This document shows positions 51,231-64,000 of a stretch of 64,000 nt of DNA, piece by piece. The notes beneath the pieces were generated by a model that saw only the letters and a program-made list of their open reading frames with translations, did no database searches and was not told where the DNA came from. The DNA is from Sitta carolinensis. Taxonomy: Eukaryota; Chordata; Aves; Passeriformes; Sittidae. Location: the NCBI GenBank assembly GCA_032173965.1, contig CM063284.1, forward strand, positions 101,618,410 to 101,682,409, in the 5' to 3' direction. The position numbers were made by a program, and so were the translations under genes. Within the stretch, counting starts at the first letter, position 1, and every line of letters begins with the position of its first letter.

Positions 51231-53079
51231 GTGAAGATCTTAGCATGAGATTCTGATGAACTCTCTTAACCAAGGACTTCCAGTGAACACAATTTTTTAA
51301 GAAGGGGAACCTCATTTTTAGGAAAGTGAACACTTCTTAGATGCTGTTACAACAATTGAATCCTATAATGCTCAAAAAAGTATTATGGACGCTTACAACA
51401 TTTTAGCATTGAAGTTTCAGGTCCTGTCTTTGAAAGTACTTTTTAATGACCTGTCAGAAGAACAGGACACATCAGAAGAAAACCTTATTCCTATTACTTA
51501 GAAGTATGCTGAACATTCAGCAGTTCTAAGAGTTAACAGTACTACAACAAAGATGGGGATTTATACTTGATAAAATTGCTTGCCTATCTGTAGAAATTCC
51601 TTCAAAGCGGAGAAGAATTCTCTGCTTCAACAGAGCACCAAGAATTGCTGATAGCTTATTAATAACATCAAGGAAAAGCAGTGTGACCCCTAAGTGTCCC
51701 AAATACATCTTGGCAGCTCAAAACCAAATTTTAGATGCTAAACAGGGAGTGCAACTTGGTCAATGGTTGTGAGAAATTAATTCCTCCTTACATTATCTCT
51801 TACGCTCCTAGAGATGGCAGAATCAAACCAACTTGAATCAGGTCAGCTTGACCTCTTTTGCGTCTATTCATATTGGTCTTAAAAGCAGCTGCTTCTCTAA
51901 TATCCAGCAAAACATCTGCCAAAAGCGCTACAAAACCAAGGAGAGATGCCAAAAATACTTACAAACAGCAGCCTGCTCCTGTGTGCTCACATTATCTTAC
52001 TTGTAAATTCTCTTTGCCTACAGGCATATGTATTTTATACTCATTGGAAACAATCTGATAAATTGGTGACATGTTTCACCTAAACCCATTTTTAGTGAAG
52101 TAAATCTGAAGACATAAAGCAGACAGAGAATGCAAACAGCTGCATGCATTGCATAAACGATCAGATTTCTGGAAGAACTGTGAAAATATATCACAAATGA
52201 GATAGTTTACTCTCTATTTTTCCACTAAAATAACTTTAGCTGGACATCACTGGATAACTTCAGAAAGAAGAAAGATTGGGGGATGCAGAAAGAACAACTA
52301 CACAAAAAATATTACCAAAAGTATTCATAATTACGAGAAGAAAAAAATGTCCTCTCCCATAAAACCCAAAAAGATTAAGAGACATTAGCTCATGCAGTAC
52401 AATGAGGATGATTCACACAGCAAAACAATTTGTGCAAAGAAGAGCTGAACAGGAGTAAGAAGTGGATGATCAGCAATCAGTAAACTACAGGTAGTGGTTG
52501 ATAATAATATGGTGAGAAAATCACAGATCACGGTTGTGCTGTGAGTAAAGCCAGTACTTTCAACAAGATTTCTGGGATGCAGGAATTTTTTTAAGTCTTC
52601 AACTGGCACAAAGGCAAGCAGGAAGAGGGCTGGTTATGGACTCATTTACAATCTGCCATTTGTCGCCATCTCCAAACTTATTACCCTTGAGTTAAGCTGG
52701 CAACTGTATTGCTGGGAACACTTACACAATAAATTTAAAAGTGACTCTCAGGGCAGCCAAAACCCCTGATTTGTGCTAACTGGCTTTTGGTTTTATTTTT
52801 ATAACCATCCTTTCCTCTTTTTCTCCTTCGTATCTGGAATTTTTTGTCTTGTAGGACTCAGTTTCACCATGTCGACCAGCATATCACAACATGACGTAGG
52901 AGATGCCAATACATCTGTGTCCCCGATTCTTAGCCCAACAGAAACCAGAAGTTTGCCAGAATTAGGGCTTGTCCACTACCTACAGAAAGTAGCGAGTTGC
53001 AACTTTGTGTTGGTCATAGCTGGCAGTGGAACAGGGGAGAAAAAACAAAACCCAGGAGGGTCAAACCCTCGTGTAGGTC

Positions 53080-53160
53080 TTGATTCAATAAAACACTTCA
53101 GCAGTTACTTGAAGTTACACACATGCTTCAGAGCTCTGGTGAATCTGGGCCAAAGTAATG
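53080..53160. repeat. Possible old amniote interspersed repeat
   Basis: The phrases CTTGATTCAATAAAACACTT and GAATCTGGGCCAAAG resemble an old repeat common in turtles and birds. The evidence is recalled consensus only. Confidence 0.35.
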
Positions 53161-53938
53161 ATAACTAAACACAAGGGGATGTATTTGGACAACTACAAGT
53201 GTCTAAGAGGTCATAAGGGTAAAGCATCAAATATGATCACTGAGTTTGTACTCATAGATGAAGCAAGAAATAATAGTCATGGACTGACAAACAGAATCAC
53301 TGGTGTACAGCAGATTGTACTTCCATTTCCTGAAAGGATAAAAGCAAATCCAAAATAGCACTAACAAGCAGAACAGTGAGTCTAGCTTTACTCTCATTCC
53401 AAACAGCATCATCTCAGTTTCTCTGTAGGGGTGTGGATTCAACCCTTTCCTAGGGTTTCTGTGCTTCAGACAGGGGACAAAAGTTTTATTTGAGGTTATG
53501 CTCCAAAAAAAAAAACCCCAAAATTGTACTTTATACATCCAGTATTATGAAACAGTTTCAATTCTTGGAAATCACAAGTTCTCAAAGTTCCATGATTAAT
53601 ATTTTTCTGCCTCTTTCCCATCCTCCCAGCTTTACATTGCTGGTTACTACATTCTGCATCTTTTAACAGAATGGAAGGGAGAAACAAATAAGAGAACCTT
53701 TTTCCATTCCAAACGATTCAGCAGATAAAGGATGTAGAGATTGTACAAATAAAGAGGAAGGGCAGTAAAAGAGAGATTAAAAAATACATAATGTTGTTGT
53801 TGAGGTTGTGTATCACTAGAATTGATGATTCTAGTACAGGAGGCCAAGATTATATGCTATTCTAACAATGAAGCAAAATTGTTACCTGAAGGGAAGAAAC
53901 CATATAGTTACTGCAATGAAAACAACAACAAGTATTAC

Positions 53939-54045
53939 CTGATATCAGAAAGATCGCATTTGTTTCCAGCGATGGCCATTACAATGTTTTCAGGACCATG
54001 TTCTTTTAGTTCTTTCACCCATTTTTTCAAAGTATGAAATGAATC
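53939..54045 (-). CDS. RAB31: RAB31 coding exon with the NKCD guanine-specificity motif
   Basis: This exon codes [20 protein letters not shown] then [15 protein letters not shown] and two bases of an Arg codon. NKCD is the G4 motif (NKxD) that gives GTPases guanine specificity. The acceptor is TGTAG and the donor AG|GTAATA. The 107-nt length gives 35 codons plus two bases, exactly complementing the single base at the start of the next exon. [26 protein letters not shown] is typical of the RAB22A/RAB31 pair, and the neighbouring exons decide for RAB31. Confidence 0.97.
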
Positions 54046-55907
54046 CTACATCAGAGAAATAATAAAGTAAGCTACCAGCACACTCTCTGCCAATGCATTT
54101 GACTATTTTTTAAAGTAGAGGAGCACAGCTTTGACAGTATTAATGCAATAATGATTATATAAATCACAAGACTGGAAGATAATTTATCTATCTATGCAAT
54201 TTTCTTTTCAAGCTTTAGGCCATAAGACTTCTTCAAATTAATTCTTGAACTTGCTTCCCTCTTTTCCACTTCCCCTCCTCCCTACTCCAATGCGGCACTG
54301 AATATTAAACTTCCAGTGATGAAGAAACTACCCCAGCTTGTCTAGTAGCTCATTTCCTTCACTTAATGTGAGCTTCACTTGTCTCATTTTGCTTCTGTCC
54401 AGCAGTTTACCATCTCAATCACGTCATATTTTTGGTAATATCAAATAGAGCTTCCACAGAGATGCCCACTTCCCTGCATTTCCAAATGTGCAATGTGGTA
54501 AACCTCAATTTACTCATTTTATATATATTATAAAAACTGAAGAGAGAGGTGACAACTCACTTGGCTTTTTTCCTCTCCAAGCACAAAAATCAAACTCTAT
54601 CTGATGCTACCTACCTTTTAATAGCAATTTTTCTATTTCATTACACCAGTGAAGTAGTAGCTTTAAGATAACACTTATTTCTGGAGATCCTAATTATAAT
54701 GCACAGTTGAAATTCTTACTGACAAAGTGAGCTCCCAAATAGATTATAAATAATTTTTTCCCCTGCAGAAATGCAAATAAGAGTTGTGTCTAAATCAGAA
54801 ATAGCTGCATCAGTATCACTGAAGGTAGAGTCCTATCAGTCACTTGGGGAAAAAAATCCATTCTGCTTTAATGATTAACACCAAATATTAAGCATTCACA
54901 TTGACCTTCCTCTCCTATTTCTCCCTCATTATCCTGAGAACTGTTCCACATAAGCTTGGAGAAAGGCTGGCAAAACAAAATTTTATTCTTACAATATATT
55001 ACAAGATCAACTGTAAGATCACTGATATTTAAATCAAAAGTATCAATACAGCACAATTCACTCTACCTCACCTTTTCCTGGCAAATTAGCTGTAGAGAAC
55101 AGGACTGTTTTACAACAGTGACCATCACCATCATTACACTAATGCACTGGAAAAAACTGGTCAAACCAGCCCTCTCAAGCTCGTAGTAAATAAGTCAATT
55201 GGCAAGAAAGAATAAAATGCTAGTGAATTCTCCTGGCCATCTATCCATTAGCACTGCCTCTAACTCTACTATATCAGCAGGGGTTTCTTCCAAAAGGAGT
55301 TAAAGAGGCATTCAACTGGAATCTCCTAGCCTCCTCTGCCTGAGAAATGAGCCAGAGAAGTTAAGGATCTAAAAATACAATTTTCATTCCAAATGAATAA
55401 TGTTGAGACAAAAGGCCAGAGACTTATGATTTCATTATCACTTTCAAAATTAAGACATGATGCCTTCAATACAAACATGAATAATATGCTTAGATAAAAA
55501 CAATTAGTTTTAAAATCAGTAATATGCAAACAGCTTAACTTCTGCTCAGATGATAAAGCTAGAAGCTGCTTTTTGTAGTAATAGTTCAACTCCACACAGA
55601 GAACATAGGTGGTTGGTGGTAGGTGGTATTGCAGGATAGTAATCCTGTCTTCTTAGTCAGAGGAAACCCAAAGAAATGCTGACAAAATGCAGTCTCCAAC
55701 CTTTTGTCTACATGAAGTTTAAATAACACAGAAGCAAGACTTTTTATTTAATATTTTAAGGCAGTTGGACACCTCCATCCAGATCTACACAAACTACTGT
55801 AGCATATCCACACCAGACAAATTAAATTCTGTAGTTGAGGGGTTTAACTCCAATTCAGGCCCAAACACAGGAGTTAACAGAGGCAAAAAGCATCCCAGAG
55901 GTCTTAC
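54046..55907 (-). other. RAB31: RAB31 intron 4 (1.86 kb)
   Basis: The donor is GTAAGA after CAG and the acceptor is TGTAG. The interior is AT-rich. Apart from a G-rich GGTGGTTGGTGGTAGGTGG run near 55.61 kb I see nothing in it. Confidence 0.92.
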
Positions 55908-55979
55908 CTGTTTGGTGATATCATACACTATCACAGCTGCTGCTGAACCTCGGTAGTACATTGGAGCCAAGGAATGAAA
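55908..55979 (-). CDS. RAB31: RAB31 coding exon after the switch II start
   Basis: This 72-nt exon codes exactly 24 residues, [20 protein letters not shown] and ITKQ, in phase 0 at both ends. It follows directly after the WDTAGQER motif, which must lie on the previous exon outside the window. SLAPMYYRG is the switch II and interswitch region of Rab5-family GTPases. The acceptor is AACAG|TTTCAT and the donor CAG|GTAAGA. It joins in frame to the DSFHTL exon. By itself it could also be RAB22A; linkage to the diagnostic last exon makes it RAB31. Confidence 0.95.
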
Positions 55980-58900
55980 CTGTTAAAACATAAATCCCCA
56001 AGAGAAAGTATCATTAATAAATCAGAATTATCACATGCTTTGCCAGGTCTCAAAGACTCACCATGGCAGGATCACCCACTTTCATCCCACAGAGAACAGA
56101 TCTTATCAGTGGTCATCCATCTCTCATTTTCCTTATATAGAAAGAAGCCAGACCTCCTTTATCTCATGCTGCTCTTCACCCCACTAAATTTACAAAAACG
56201 AGCACTTACTGGTTCAATGCATCATTTGCACTACAGGGCACGGACTCTGAGGACAAGTTTTGACAGGAAAATCACCTAAACTTTGAAGCCTAACCTGATG
56301 GCTTGGGAACTCCTTCCCCTGGCAAACCTCAGTTTTGCTTTGCAGATCTAAGACTGGATTCAACTTGGGTTTGAATTTTATAAAACATTGCAAATGACTT
56401 TGATAAAATCAACTTTTCAGAAAAATCTGAACACCTGTCTTGTTTACCTATCCTATGCTAAGACAGATATTACAAAAAACATGGATTCTTGCAGTTACTG
56501 TTCAGCTTTTTTGTTTCAAGAAAAACATTCGTTGAGGAAAAAAACCAAAGAAGTAAACATGTTTGTTAAAACAACTGAGGAACAGCATAATTTTCATAAT
56601 TTACCAATGGCTAAGCAGCTGATTTAGAATTTCAGCTTACAATTACAATTAGAGAAAGGAAGTAAAAAAAAGTCTTTCTGCTGATTCAACTAAGCTTAGT
56701 CTCAAACAAACCAAAAATAATCTTTCTTGGAAAATGCATTCAGTCTCAGGATGCTCACATAGCCATTTTTTAATTTTTTTGGGGGGAAGTTATCTGCAAA
56801 AGCTGCATATTAAAATGCAGCTAATAACTGAGGTCAGCACCTAAATCAAACACATCATTAGGGCCGGGTCTGAACCTCGCAGCCCAGCAAACACGCACGG
56901 ATCCACGTGTTACACTGCTAACCTCGGCACATTTACTGGACACATCTTTTTCCCAGATCTGTACCTAGTGACTGAGCATTTAGACCTTTAGCAGCCTCCA
57001 CACTTCTTGCTGTTTCACACGCAATGTATCAGGCAATTTATTTGCAGTGCTGGTTCGCTTGCCAGTTTGTAAGCTATTTATCACAGATCACGCACACCAG
57101 CTCAAGGTCGGCGCTTTCTTTCATAACAGTATGGATGCACAGCAGCAGTGACAGATGGTCAAGTGCTGAAGTGTTTTGGGGAGCGAGGCAGGTGGGAGAG
57201 CTCATTAATAAGAGAAAACAGCAGGAAAGAGGATGAGAAAGAAAGAAGAATCAGTCAAGAAGTGTGGTCTGAAGAAATGGGATCAGCCAAGATCCTGAGG
57301 GAGTTGGGTAGATGCGTACTTTCTGGGGTTTTAGTGTGTAGCTGTATTGCTCGTATGCTTAATGCAATAAATGCTTTCCAGAATTTTTAGGCTCCTAAAT
57401 CATGACAGAAATTTTCAGTATGTTAGAACAGACCAGACCAGACCACTTCAGTTGGAATGGACCTACAACCATCATGTAGACCAAGTGCCTGATCAATTCA
57501 GGGCTGGCCAAAACTTGAAGTATTTTATTAAAGGCATTGTCCAAATGCTTCTTAAACACTGACAAGCTTGAGGCCTCACTTCAGATAACAAGAAAGACTT
57601 TTTCAAGTATGTTAACAGCAGAGGAGGTCTAACAAAAACATTGGACTCATTACTCATTTCATGATCACTGTGGCCAAGGCATCCCACCTACTACCACAAC
57701 CCCCCAGTCCTTCCTCATCACAAACAAGTCTAGGAGAGCATCTTGCCTGCTTGGCTCACTGAATGTCTGCAACTAGAAGTTATCTCCTACAACCTTCAAG
57801 AACTTCCAAGACCTTCTCCTCAACATAAGTGCTGTGGTGAAGTAGCCTGAAAGTCAAGAACCTTAACTGCGGAGGGTACATCTGACTTTTCATGGTGTAT
57901 GCACACTCCTCCCAGTCTGTAAACTGCAGGGAAAAAACATACATCCCCTACACACAGGCTGATTTGGTCTTAATCTAGATAACACAGCATTCATGAATTT
58001 ACAAAGAGCTCTCAGATAACAGTAATCACACTTCACAGGAGCCATGCAGTTAAACTCACATACTCCAAATTCCTTCAAGATGCTGAAAGCACACTGAGAA
58101 CCTGTACAACATCTTGGGAATTTCTTTCTCTTTTTTTCTGACAAGAAGAACTTTCCAGCTGACAAGAATACTTCCCTTAATAGCTGTTTCACTGAAGAAT
58201 ATTTGCAGTGTTAGGGCCAGAAAGCAAAAATAAAAGTATTTAAAACAAACAAACAAAAACAGAACAAAAAAAATGTCCTTTGTCATTCTTTTATACAGGC
58301 TAATAAATAAACAAACATGACAATACAGTGTCCCAGTCACAAGAAACACTATTTTCTGCAAGAAAACAGGAAAAGCCTCTTTGCAACACTGAAATGAATC
58401 TAGAGAGGCTGAAAATTTTTAATTTCATGAGTTTCATGATCTAATGATAGACTCTTAACAAGTGTGCTTTATGAACATGAATTTTCCAATATCATACAAA
58501 TAATTATTTAATTTTTCTTTTAAATTGGTGCCCAAAAGCAAAGTCCTCTTAAACATTTTTCTGGCCTAATTAATTGGAAAAAGAGAATCACACCAAATTA
58601 ATTACAGGGATACAAAAGACTAATCTGCACATTTTTTACCTGCCGAGGACCAAATGTGGGACAGATGCCCAAAACAAGCGACGCACAAAAAAACAACTCA
58701 AAATTAAATCTCATGGGACTACCTTCTGTATTATAAATGACAATGGCTATAACCTCGATTTTATAGCTCAGTATTTCTGTAACCTGTAATTCCCAAGAGA
58801 ATTAGGAGAAACAGAAGCAGTTTGAGATCTGGCAGAAGAACAACTCTGCTTGAAAAGGGCCACCTAAAAATGCTCAGGCAGCCACTCCCGGCTCTGCCAT

Positions 58901-61900
58901 ACAAAAACTCAGGCTACAGCCCCAACTTTCCAGGGAGTCAGCCCCTCCATAACCTGCAGGTGAGAACAAGGCCCTGACAGATGTCACCCCTTCCTGCAGC
59001 CAGCAGCAGCTCACATGCCCTTGGCCTAACAAAAAAACACAAAAGGAGATGCCCATCAGCTCCCACTGTCACAAACAATCACACCCCTCACCCATTTCAA
59101 AAGCTGATCAATGTTCTGCCTAAAATAATTAGGTTTTTTTTTCATTATACTGCTGCAGGGATCATATTACTTTGACAATTAATAACATTCTGAATTCCTA
59201 ATTACTAAATTACTTGCAATTTGCTTGCCCCTTGACTTAGCAAAATTCTGGGATCGCTGCTTGCCTTTAGCAATATTAAATATTATAATATTAATACAGA
59301 GTAGCAAGCTTGCAGATTTAACTTTGCAGTCTGCTATACCAGGCTCTTACACTCTGAAGATAACATAAAAGGGAGGAATCAGGGTCTAATCACCTCTCCT
59401 TGTGCCTGGTCCAGCTTCAGTTCATCTCTCCTGACTGCCTGTTGACCAGGTTTCTATGCAACATTATAGACATAGAACAGCCTTAATAGCACATCCCCTA
59501 ACACTTTTCTCATGGCTGCATCATACTCACATGATCATCCTATAATTGGTAAATAAATTCAGAGGTGGATTTTCTCCTCTATTTCCCAAACTGAAAAAAA
59601 AAATTAAAACTCACCTACAATTTTACCGCATATATTTTTGTTGGGAGCAAAAAATACAGAGCCTTGGTACTTACACTACCAAACTTCATCTCCACCACCT
59701 TCTAAGCACAGGGAACACCTCCCATCTCTGCATAAAGAGTAAACTGCCATTAGCAGCTCACCAACTGTGGGAATTTATGAGTCTCATGCCTCTCATTCAG
59801 TGTCCACCAAAAAAGTTTGTCTATTTGACCAACTGCATCACTCATTAGTCCCATTTTGGTTTTGGAGAGGTTGAGAACACCTGGTGAGGCTGAGGTTGCT
59901 AATCCACAGTGTCATATCCAAATTGCAGGGGTACGTTTTCCAATCTAACAGCCAGGCTGAAAGAACCACTCAAAATATAAAAAAGAAACTTATTTTACCA
60001 AAGACATGCCAAAACCCAGAATCAATTACTTCATGCAGACTTCCAGGACTCTCCTCCTCTGAGACACAAGTGTGCTCCATACCTACAGTCATCTGAATCC
60101 TGGTGCAATGCTGACTGGGCTCAGAGCACCTTCCTCCTTGTGCTCCTCTACCAACACACCCACTTTGCACTTGTGGTTCACCACCTCTGACACTAAGCAA
60201 AGAAGTGAGGCCACAAGTGCATTATGAAATTTCCTCTGAAAGCAGAACCCAAGGGTCCAACTAGAAGCTGCCCAAGCCTTTACCATTGTAGAGCCCCACA
60301 GTACATTAGATGGTGCAAATGCAAACTGAGCATAACCAGAGTTTCTCTCATTGATTCCAGGAGTATTTTCGGATTCTGCAACCCCTCATCTGGCCATCTC
60401 AATGAAGTCAACAGAAGCTTTGCCCTTTCAAAGGACAGAAAGACGGAATCAAGTAGCCATTAAGGTATTTACCACCAATTTAAAAGCATTGTAGTATTTT
60501 GCTTTCTACTTTCTGTGCATCTCATCACAGAGGGGCGTATTCGGTCACAGGTAACATTTACCACGTTTCCTCTTTACTAACAGTAAAGCAAGGGGAAGAA
60601 GGAAAACCATCACATCATACTTTGTCTGAAAACCAAAATCAAGGGAACACAGCATAAATCACACCTGAACTGTGGTAAGGGAAGTCTCTTAACCCTGTCT
60701 CGTGTAATCCTGATTTAGAAAGCAAAACAGAGGCCAAATGAACACAGAAATAAAACCTACCACTCCTGCTTGTTTATATACAGGCTGACAAATGCTGCTG
60801 AAGACAGTTGGGATTCATTCAATCTGCCAGGCACACCAGGGAACATTAATTCATGTCAGCAGCTCTTTGCACCATCCTGTGGTGCTATATCCCAGGACTG
60901 GCGTACTGCCACAGCAGGACTGCCTCTTCCCAACTCCACAGTCAAGAGGCAAAAAAGCAAAAGTAAAATCAACAACTACAATCACCACCTAACTCCTGTA
61001 TTTGGTTGCTTTTACTATTCTAGACTATAAAGAACATCACTTGCTCCTACTGAAAAAGCATTATAATTCTGTCCATAAGCACAGCTGGAAAGGATAAGGG
61101 TGCACAGACTGAGCAGAATCACACCAGTGCTCAGCAAGTGTTACACTCCTTGAGTTCAGCTACGATTTTCCTACACAGTGCTTTCTCAAGCATCTGCAGG
61201 TGCACAGCAGCACAAGATTTGCTTCCTGACAGCTGTGATCATTTGACTAAATTTCATTCCCTTTCCTATGAAGCTGCTCTCTGACAATGTATGTTGCATC
61301 TGAATGACCAAGACCAAACCACTTTGTTCCTCTCAAGGTCAGAGATCCTTACTCTTACTCTTTATCTGGGTGCCACTAATAGCAAGGAGAGCCACAGCCT
61401 CCGGCTCAGCTACTTGAGCTACATGCTGACGTGTGCAGGCAGTGTCATAGCCCTGCGATTTCCTTCCTCTTCCTATTACTCACACTTTCTGGACTCTTAT
61501 CTTACACATGTTTCAGGTCCCTTCACTCAGCAGGCCATTCCCACAACTTTGCAGGTGATTTTGGACATCCTGTTTCTTCTGCTTTCGGCCCTTCCTGCCG
61601 GGCCACTCCCACAAAATCCCTTCAGTCCTGTCCCAAAACCACCTGAAGTACACTTGCCCAAGTCTGGGCAGTTACATGCCCCACTCCTGCCACCTTCAAG
61701 GCAGTGGCTGCCAACAAACAGAAAATTGTGGTGGTGCAGAGAGAAGCAAAGGCAAAACCCAAAAGCATGAATCAGATTATCCTGACACACAAGCTTCTCG
61801 AACAGGGAGGGATACAAAATTCCTGACATTCTCAGCTGGCAAAGAGCAAATGGGAAAAATGTTATGCATGAAAGCCACTTTCAGATGCCATTTAGCATTT

Positions 61901-64000
61901 TAAAACCTTGAGTAGTTTTCCTCACATGACTGAAGGCTGAAATTCCAATTCTCAGGATTTGCATGCTGAGTAAATAACAAAAGATCTATGTCTCTGATCT
62001 ACAGGTTTTTTTTTTGTTAAATTTAAGATTTTATATATAAGAGTGAGCATTTTTTTCCAATGTCTAAGAATTCCTCAACTGAAGAAGGAAAAAACTCAAC
62101 ATTTTAGGTTAACCTTTTAAGGGTATTTTAAACAGGCAGAAAAGAAACTTTTGCATCATCATAGAAGTCACCGATGCTTAGCTAATCTGAAGTTTACAGT
62201 TATTAAACAAAGGATGCTTGTTTAATACAATACTACACCAAAACCATGACTTACCATAAACCTACAAATGCTACGAGTTTACTGGAGCTTAAGAAAAAAT
62301 ACATTTAAACGCATCCCTTAAAAGATTTACTGTACTTTATGCTCACTCTGAAAATAGTAAAAATAACATATTCTCTTGCTAGCTCTAATACCACATGTGC
62401 TCTTACACACTGCCAAATCACCTGTCAACATTTGCAGCATGCAAGAGGTCCTCACACCACACACAATGAACCACCCCCTACTCTGACTGAGCTGTGGGAG
62501 ACCATCAGAGCCACATTTATGACACCACAGAGCGAAATTCAGGCTGCATTTTGCCTGCAGATATAGTTCAAGTCATTGATAGATTGTGTTGTGACACTGT
62601 CTCTGAATCACCAGGACAACTACTGCCACTCAGAAAAGAGGGAGCTATAAAGAGCTGTGGACGTGTCATCAGTCAGTCTTTTCCTGGAAACGGAGAAGGT
62701 TAAAAAACAAAAAAAGGAAAAGCTCACAAATAGGGATAACTCCTATCAAGCTTTAAACTGGGTTCAAGTAATTGAGGCCTCTTCTATTAAATAAAATTAA
62801 AAGTCCCAGAGTTCCACACAGTAAATTTTAAAAGGACAGAGATAAATTTTCCTGCCCTAGAAACATGGCCCTCAGACTCCCTGTTTGCTATAATATTCCT
62901 CAGCTGGCAAAATAGAAAGCTGGCAGCCACCCAAGGTATTCAAACAAAACACTGTAATTAAAAGCTACTTAGGGCACCACAAACCAAAATATATGCTAAT
63001 AAAAACATCATTAACTAACTTGCGAGGAGACTCTTCATAGGGGAGGGAATCTTTGCTAATAACAACGTAATTGACGGGCATGTTAGTCCCAAAGTCTGTG
63101 GCAACAATTCAAAGCTAATGGGGAAAACGTGAGATAGGAGGGGGAAAGTGATATTTGGGAAATACTGGTGTGGAGAGAAAGTGACTGTGAAGAAAAAAAT
63201 AAAGCGAGTTTGTTGGATAGCATACCAACACAAAGCAACCGGGTCCACTGAGACCAGTACTTAGACACGGAAAATAGGGGGATTTTGTGAAGTGTGCCAC
63301 CAGTTTGTTTCCTTCTAGTCAAGAAAAAGGGAAAGAAAAAATAAAAAACCAACAAGATAAAAGGATTAAGAGGCTCTCTCTCCTTTTGTAATCATGTACT
63401 GTGTGAATTTTTCACCACAAGCCACATACCCCTCTCCAGGGTCTCCTCCTAAGAAGCACACTCAACATTCATCCCCACCAGGGATTTGATAGAAAAGGTT
63501 TTAATCTCCATTTTCTGCTGCACTATTGTCATTCTGCAGCATTGACTCCAAGTTAGCAATTTCCCAGAGAAAATCACAAACAGGGAAGTTCGTGAAACGA
63601 ACTTTTAACTTGAGTTAAAAACTCAAACTCATGAACAAGGATCATGGAAGCACCACTGCTGCTGTCTCCACCTGCCTGCTCTACCGTGGTTAAGGGTTGA
63701 GCTTAACTTTCATGGCAGCAATGAGGCCTCAGTTAAATCTCACTCAGGGCTCTTCTGCTGTAAAGGCTCCACATCAGCACAGACACAGCTGGCACAGCTG
63801 GGGAAGCACAGGGCATCCCAACTCCAGAATAAGCACGAGCCTATGCTTGGCCTTGCATTTAGGAGAGCAAAGCCCAATGAAGGCAATGTTGAAAAGAGCA
63901 GGAAGTCCCAAACACTGCTCTCAGCAGTACAGACTGACAAAACTGCCAGGCTGCAGCAGTGGAACACAAAGACTCAACAAAAATTGCAAAGAACAAGGGA
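55980..64000 (-). other. RAB31: RAB31 intron 3 (partial, over 8 kb)
   Basis: This sequence lies upstream of the FHSLAP exon on the minus strand and runs to the right edge. I looked for the P-loop, effector-loop and WDTAGQER exons and did not find them, which fits the very long 5' introns of this gene in mammals. It contains a CR1 fragment at 57.42-57.84 kb and a CpG-bearing block at 56.86-57.18 kb. The longest open frame, 159 codons at 61291-61770 on the plus strand, has no family I recognise. Confidence 0.8.
57424..57838 (-). mobile_element. Internally deleted CR1: 3' tail joined to endonuclease-domain segment
   Basis: Positions 57424-57570 look like a CR1 3' tail on the minus strand (plus strand CAGTTGGAATGGACCTACAA, later GTCCAAATGCTTCTTAAACA). 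The following 57580-57838 instead matches the end of the CR1 endonuclease domain, also on the minus strand. It codes MGCLGHSDHEMSNES, with the SDH catalytic motif of AP-endonucleases. The reverse-transcriptase part that should lie between is absent. This is either an internal deletion or two fragments side by side. Confidence 0.8.

Larger units (their letters stand above)
50088..53938 (-). other. RAB31: RAB31 intron 5 (3.85 kb)
   Basis: This intron has GTAATA donor and TTTCAG acceptor ends. It contains a CR1 fragment at 50.83-51.23 kb and a possible old repeat at 53.08-53.16 kb. A 131-codon open frame on the plus strand (52773-53168) has no recognisable homology and overlaps that repeat. Confidence 0.9.

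Noticed and set aside
52773..53168. 131-codon open frame on the plus strand with a hydrophobic N-terminus like a signal peptide.
   Set aside because: Its second half overlaps a likely old repeat, and nothing in it matches a known family. It is most likely chance.
55606..55631. GGTGG-repeat run resembling a two-tier G-quadruplex.
   Set aside because: The G runs are only two bases long, and no context suggests a role.
61291..61770. 159-codon open frame on the plus strand with a hydrophobic stretch.
   Set aside because: No recognisable family, no supporting splice or promoter context, and composition fits chance within RAB31 intron 3. A protein search or RNA evidence would be needed to revive it.
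56000..64000. Search for the first RAB31 exons (P-loop GDTGVGKSS, effector loop, WDTAGQER).
   Set aside because: No matching minus-strand sequence was found. They are presumed to lie beyond the right edge.
1..64000. Search for CRISPR arrays, tRNA or rRNA genes, endogenous viral genes and operons.
   Set aside because: None was recognised by reading. The sequence is vertebrate nuclear DNA, so prokaryotic systems are not expected. A covariance-model scan for small RNAs was not possible.

Overview
This window looks like bird nuclear DNA. It is AT-rich overall, has exons separated by long introns, and carries many CR1 LINE fragments of several ages. No prokaryotic gene layout, CRISPR array or viral genome was seen. 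The species cannot be fixed from the sequence alone.

Two genes are supported, both on the minus strand. VAPA (VAMP-associated protein A, an ER tether) has coding exon 1 at 18562-18637 and exon 2 at 1936-2088. Its remaining exons lie beyond the left edge. RAB31 (a Rab5-subfamily small GTPase) has its last four coding exons at 55908-55979, 53939-54045, 49978-50087 and 38297-38394. Its first exons, coding for the P-loop through the WDTAGQER region, lie beyond the right edge. Every splice junction has AG/GT ends and a phase that joins to the next exon without loss. Read on the minus strand, the order is RAB31 then VAPA, the same order and orientation as human 18p11.22. A TXNDC2-like gene was not seen between them.

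Layout from left to right: VAPA intron 2 (part), exon 2, and a 16.5-kb intron 1 with CR1 copies at about 7.0-7.9 kb and 11.2-12.3 kb. Next comes the VAPA CpG island (about 17.9-19.06 kb) with exon 1, GC boxes, an NRF-1 palindrome and YY1-type motifs. A CR1 copy starts exactly at the island edge (19062-19850). Beyond it is a second small GC-rich island at about 19.86-20.11 kb with two inverted ZNF143-type motifs, which may be an orphan promoter. The intergenic stretch from 20 to about 35-38 kb holds CR1 copies, a very old CR1/L3-like fragment and a 481-bp element with about 90-bp inverted arms. From about 38.4 kb to the right edge lie the RAB31 exons, in introns dotted with CR1 fragments.

Both proteins act in membrane traffic, VAPA at ER contact sites and RAB31 at trans-Golgi and endosomal membranes. 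Their adjacency is old synteny and is not evidence of co-regulation. No novel multi-gene system was found. The most useful leads are the ZNF143-pair island, the long inverted-repeat element, and the regulatory layout around the VAPA promoter.
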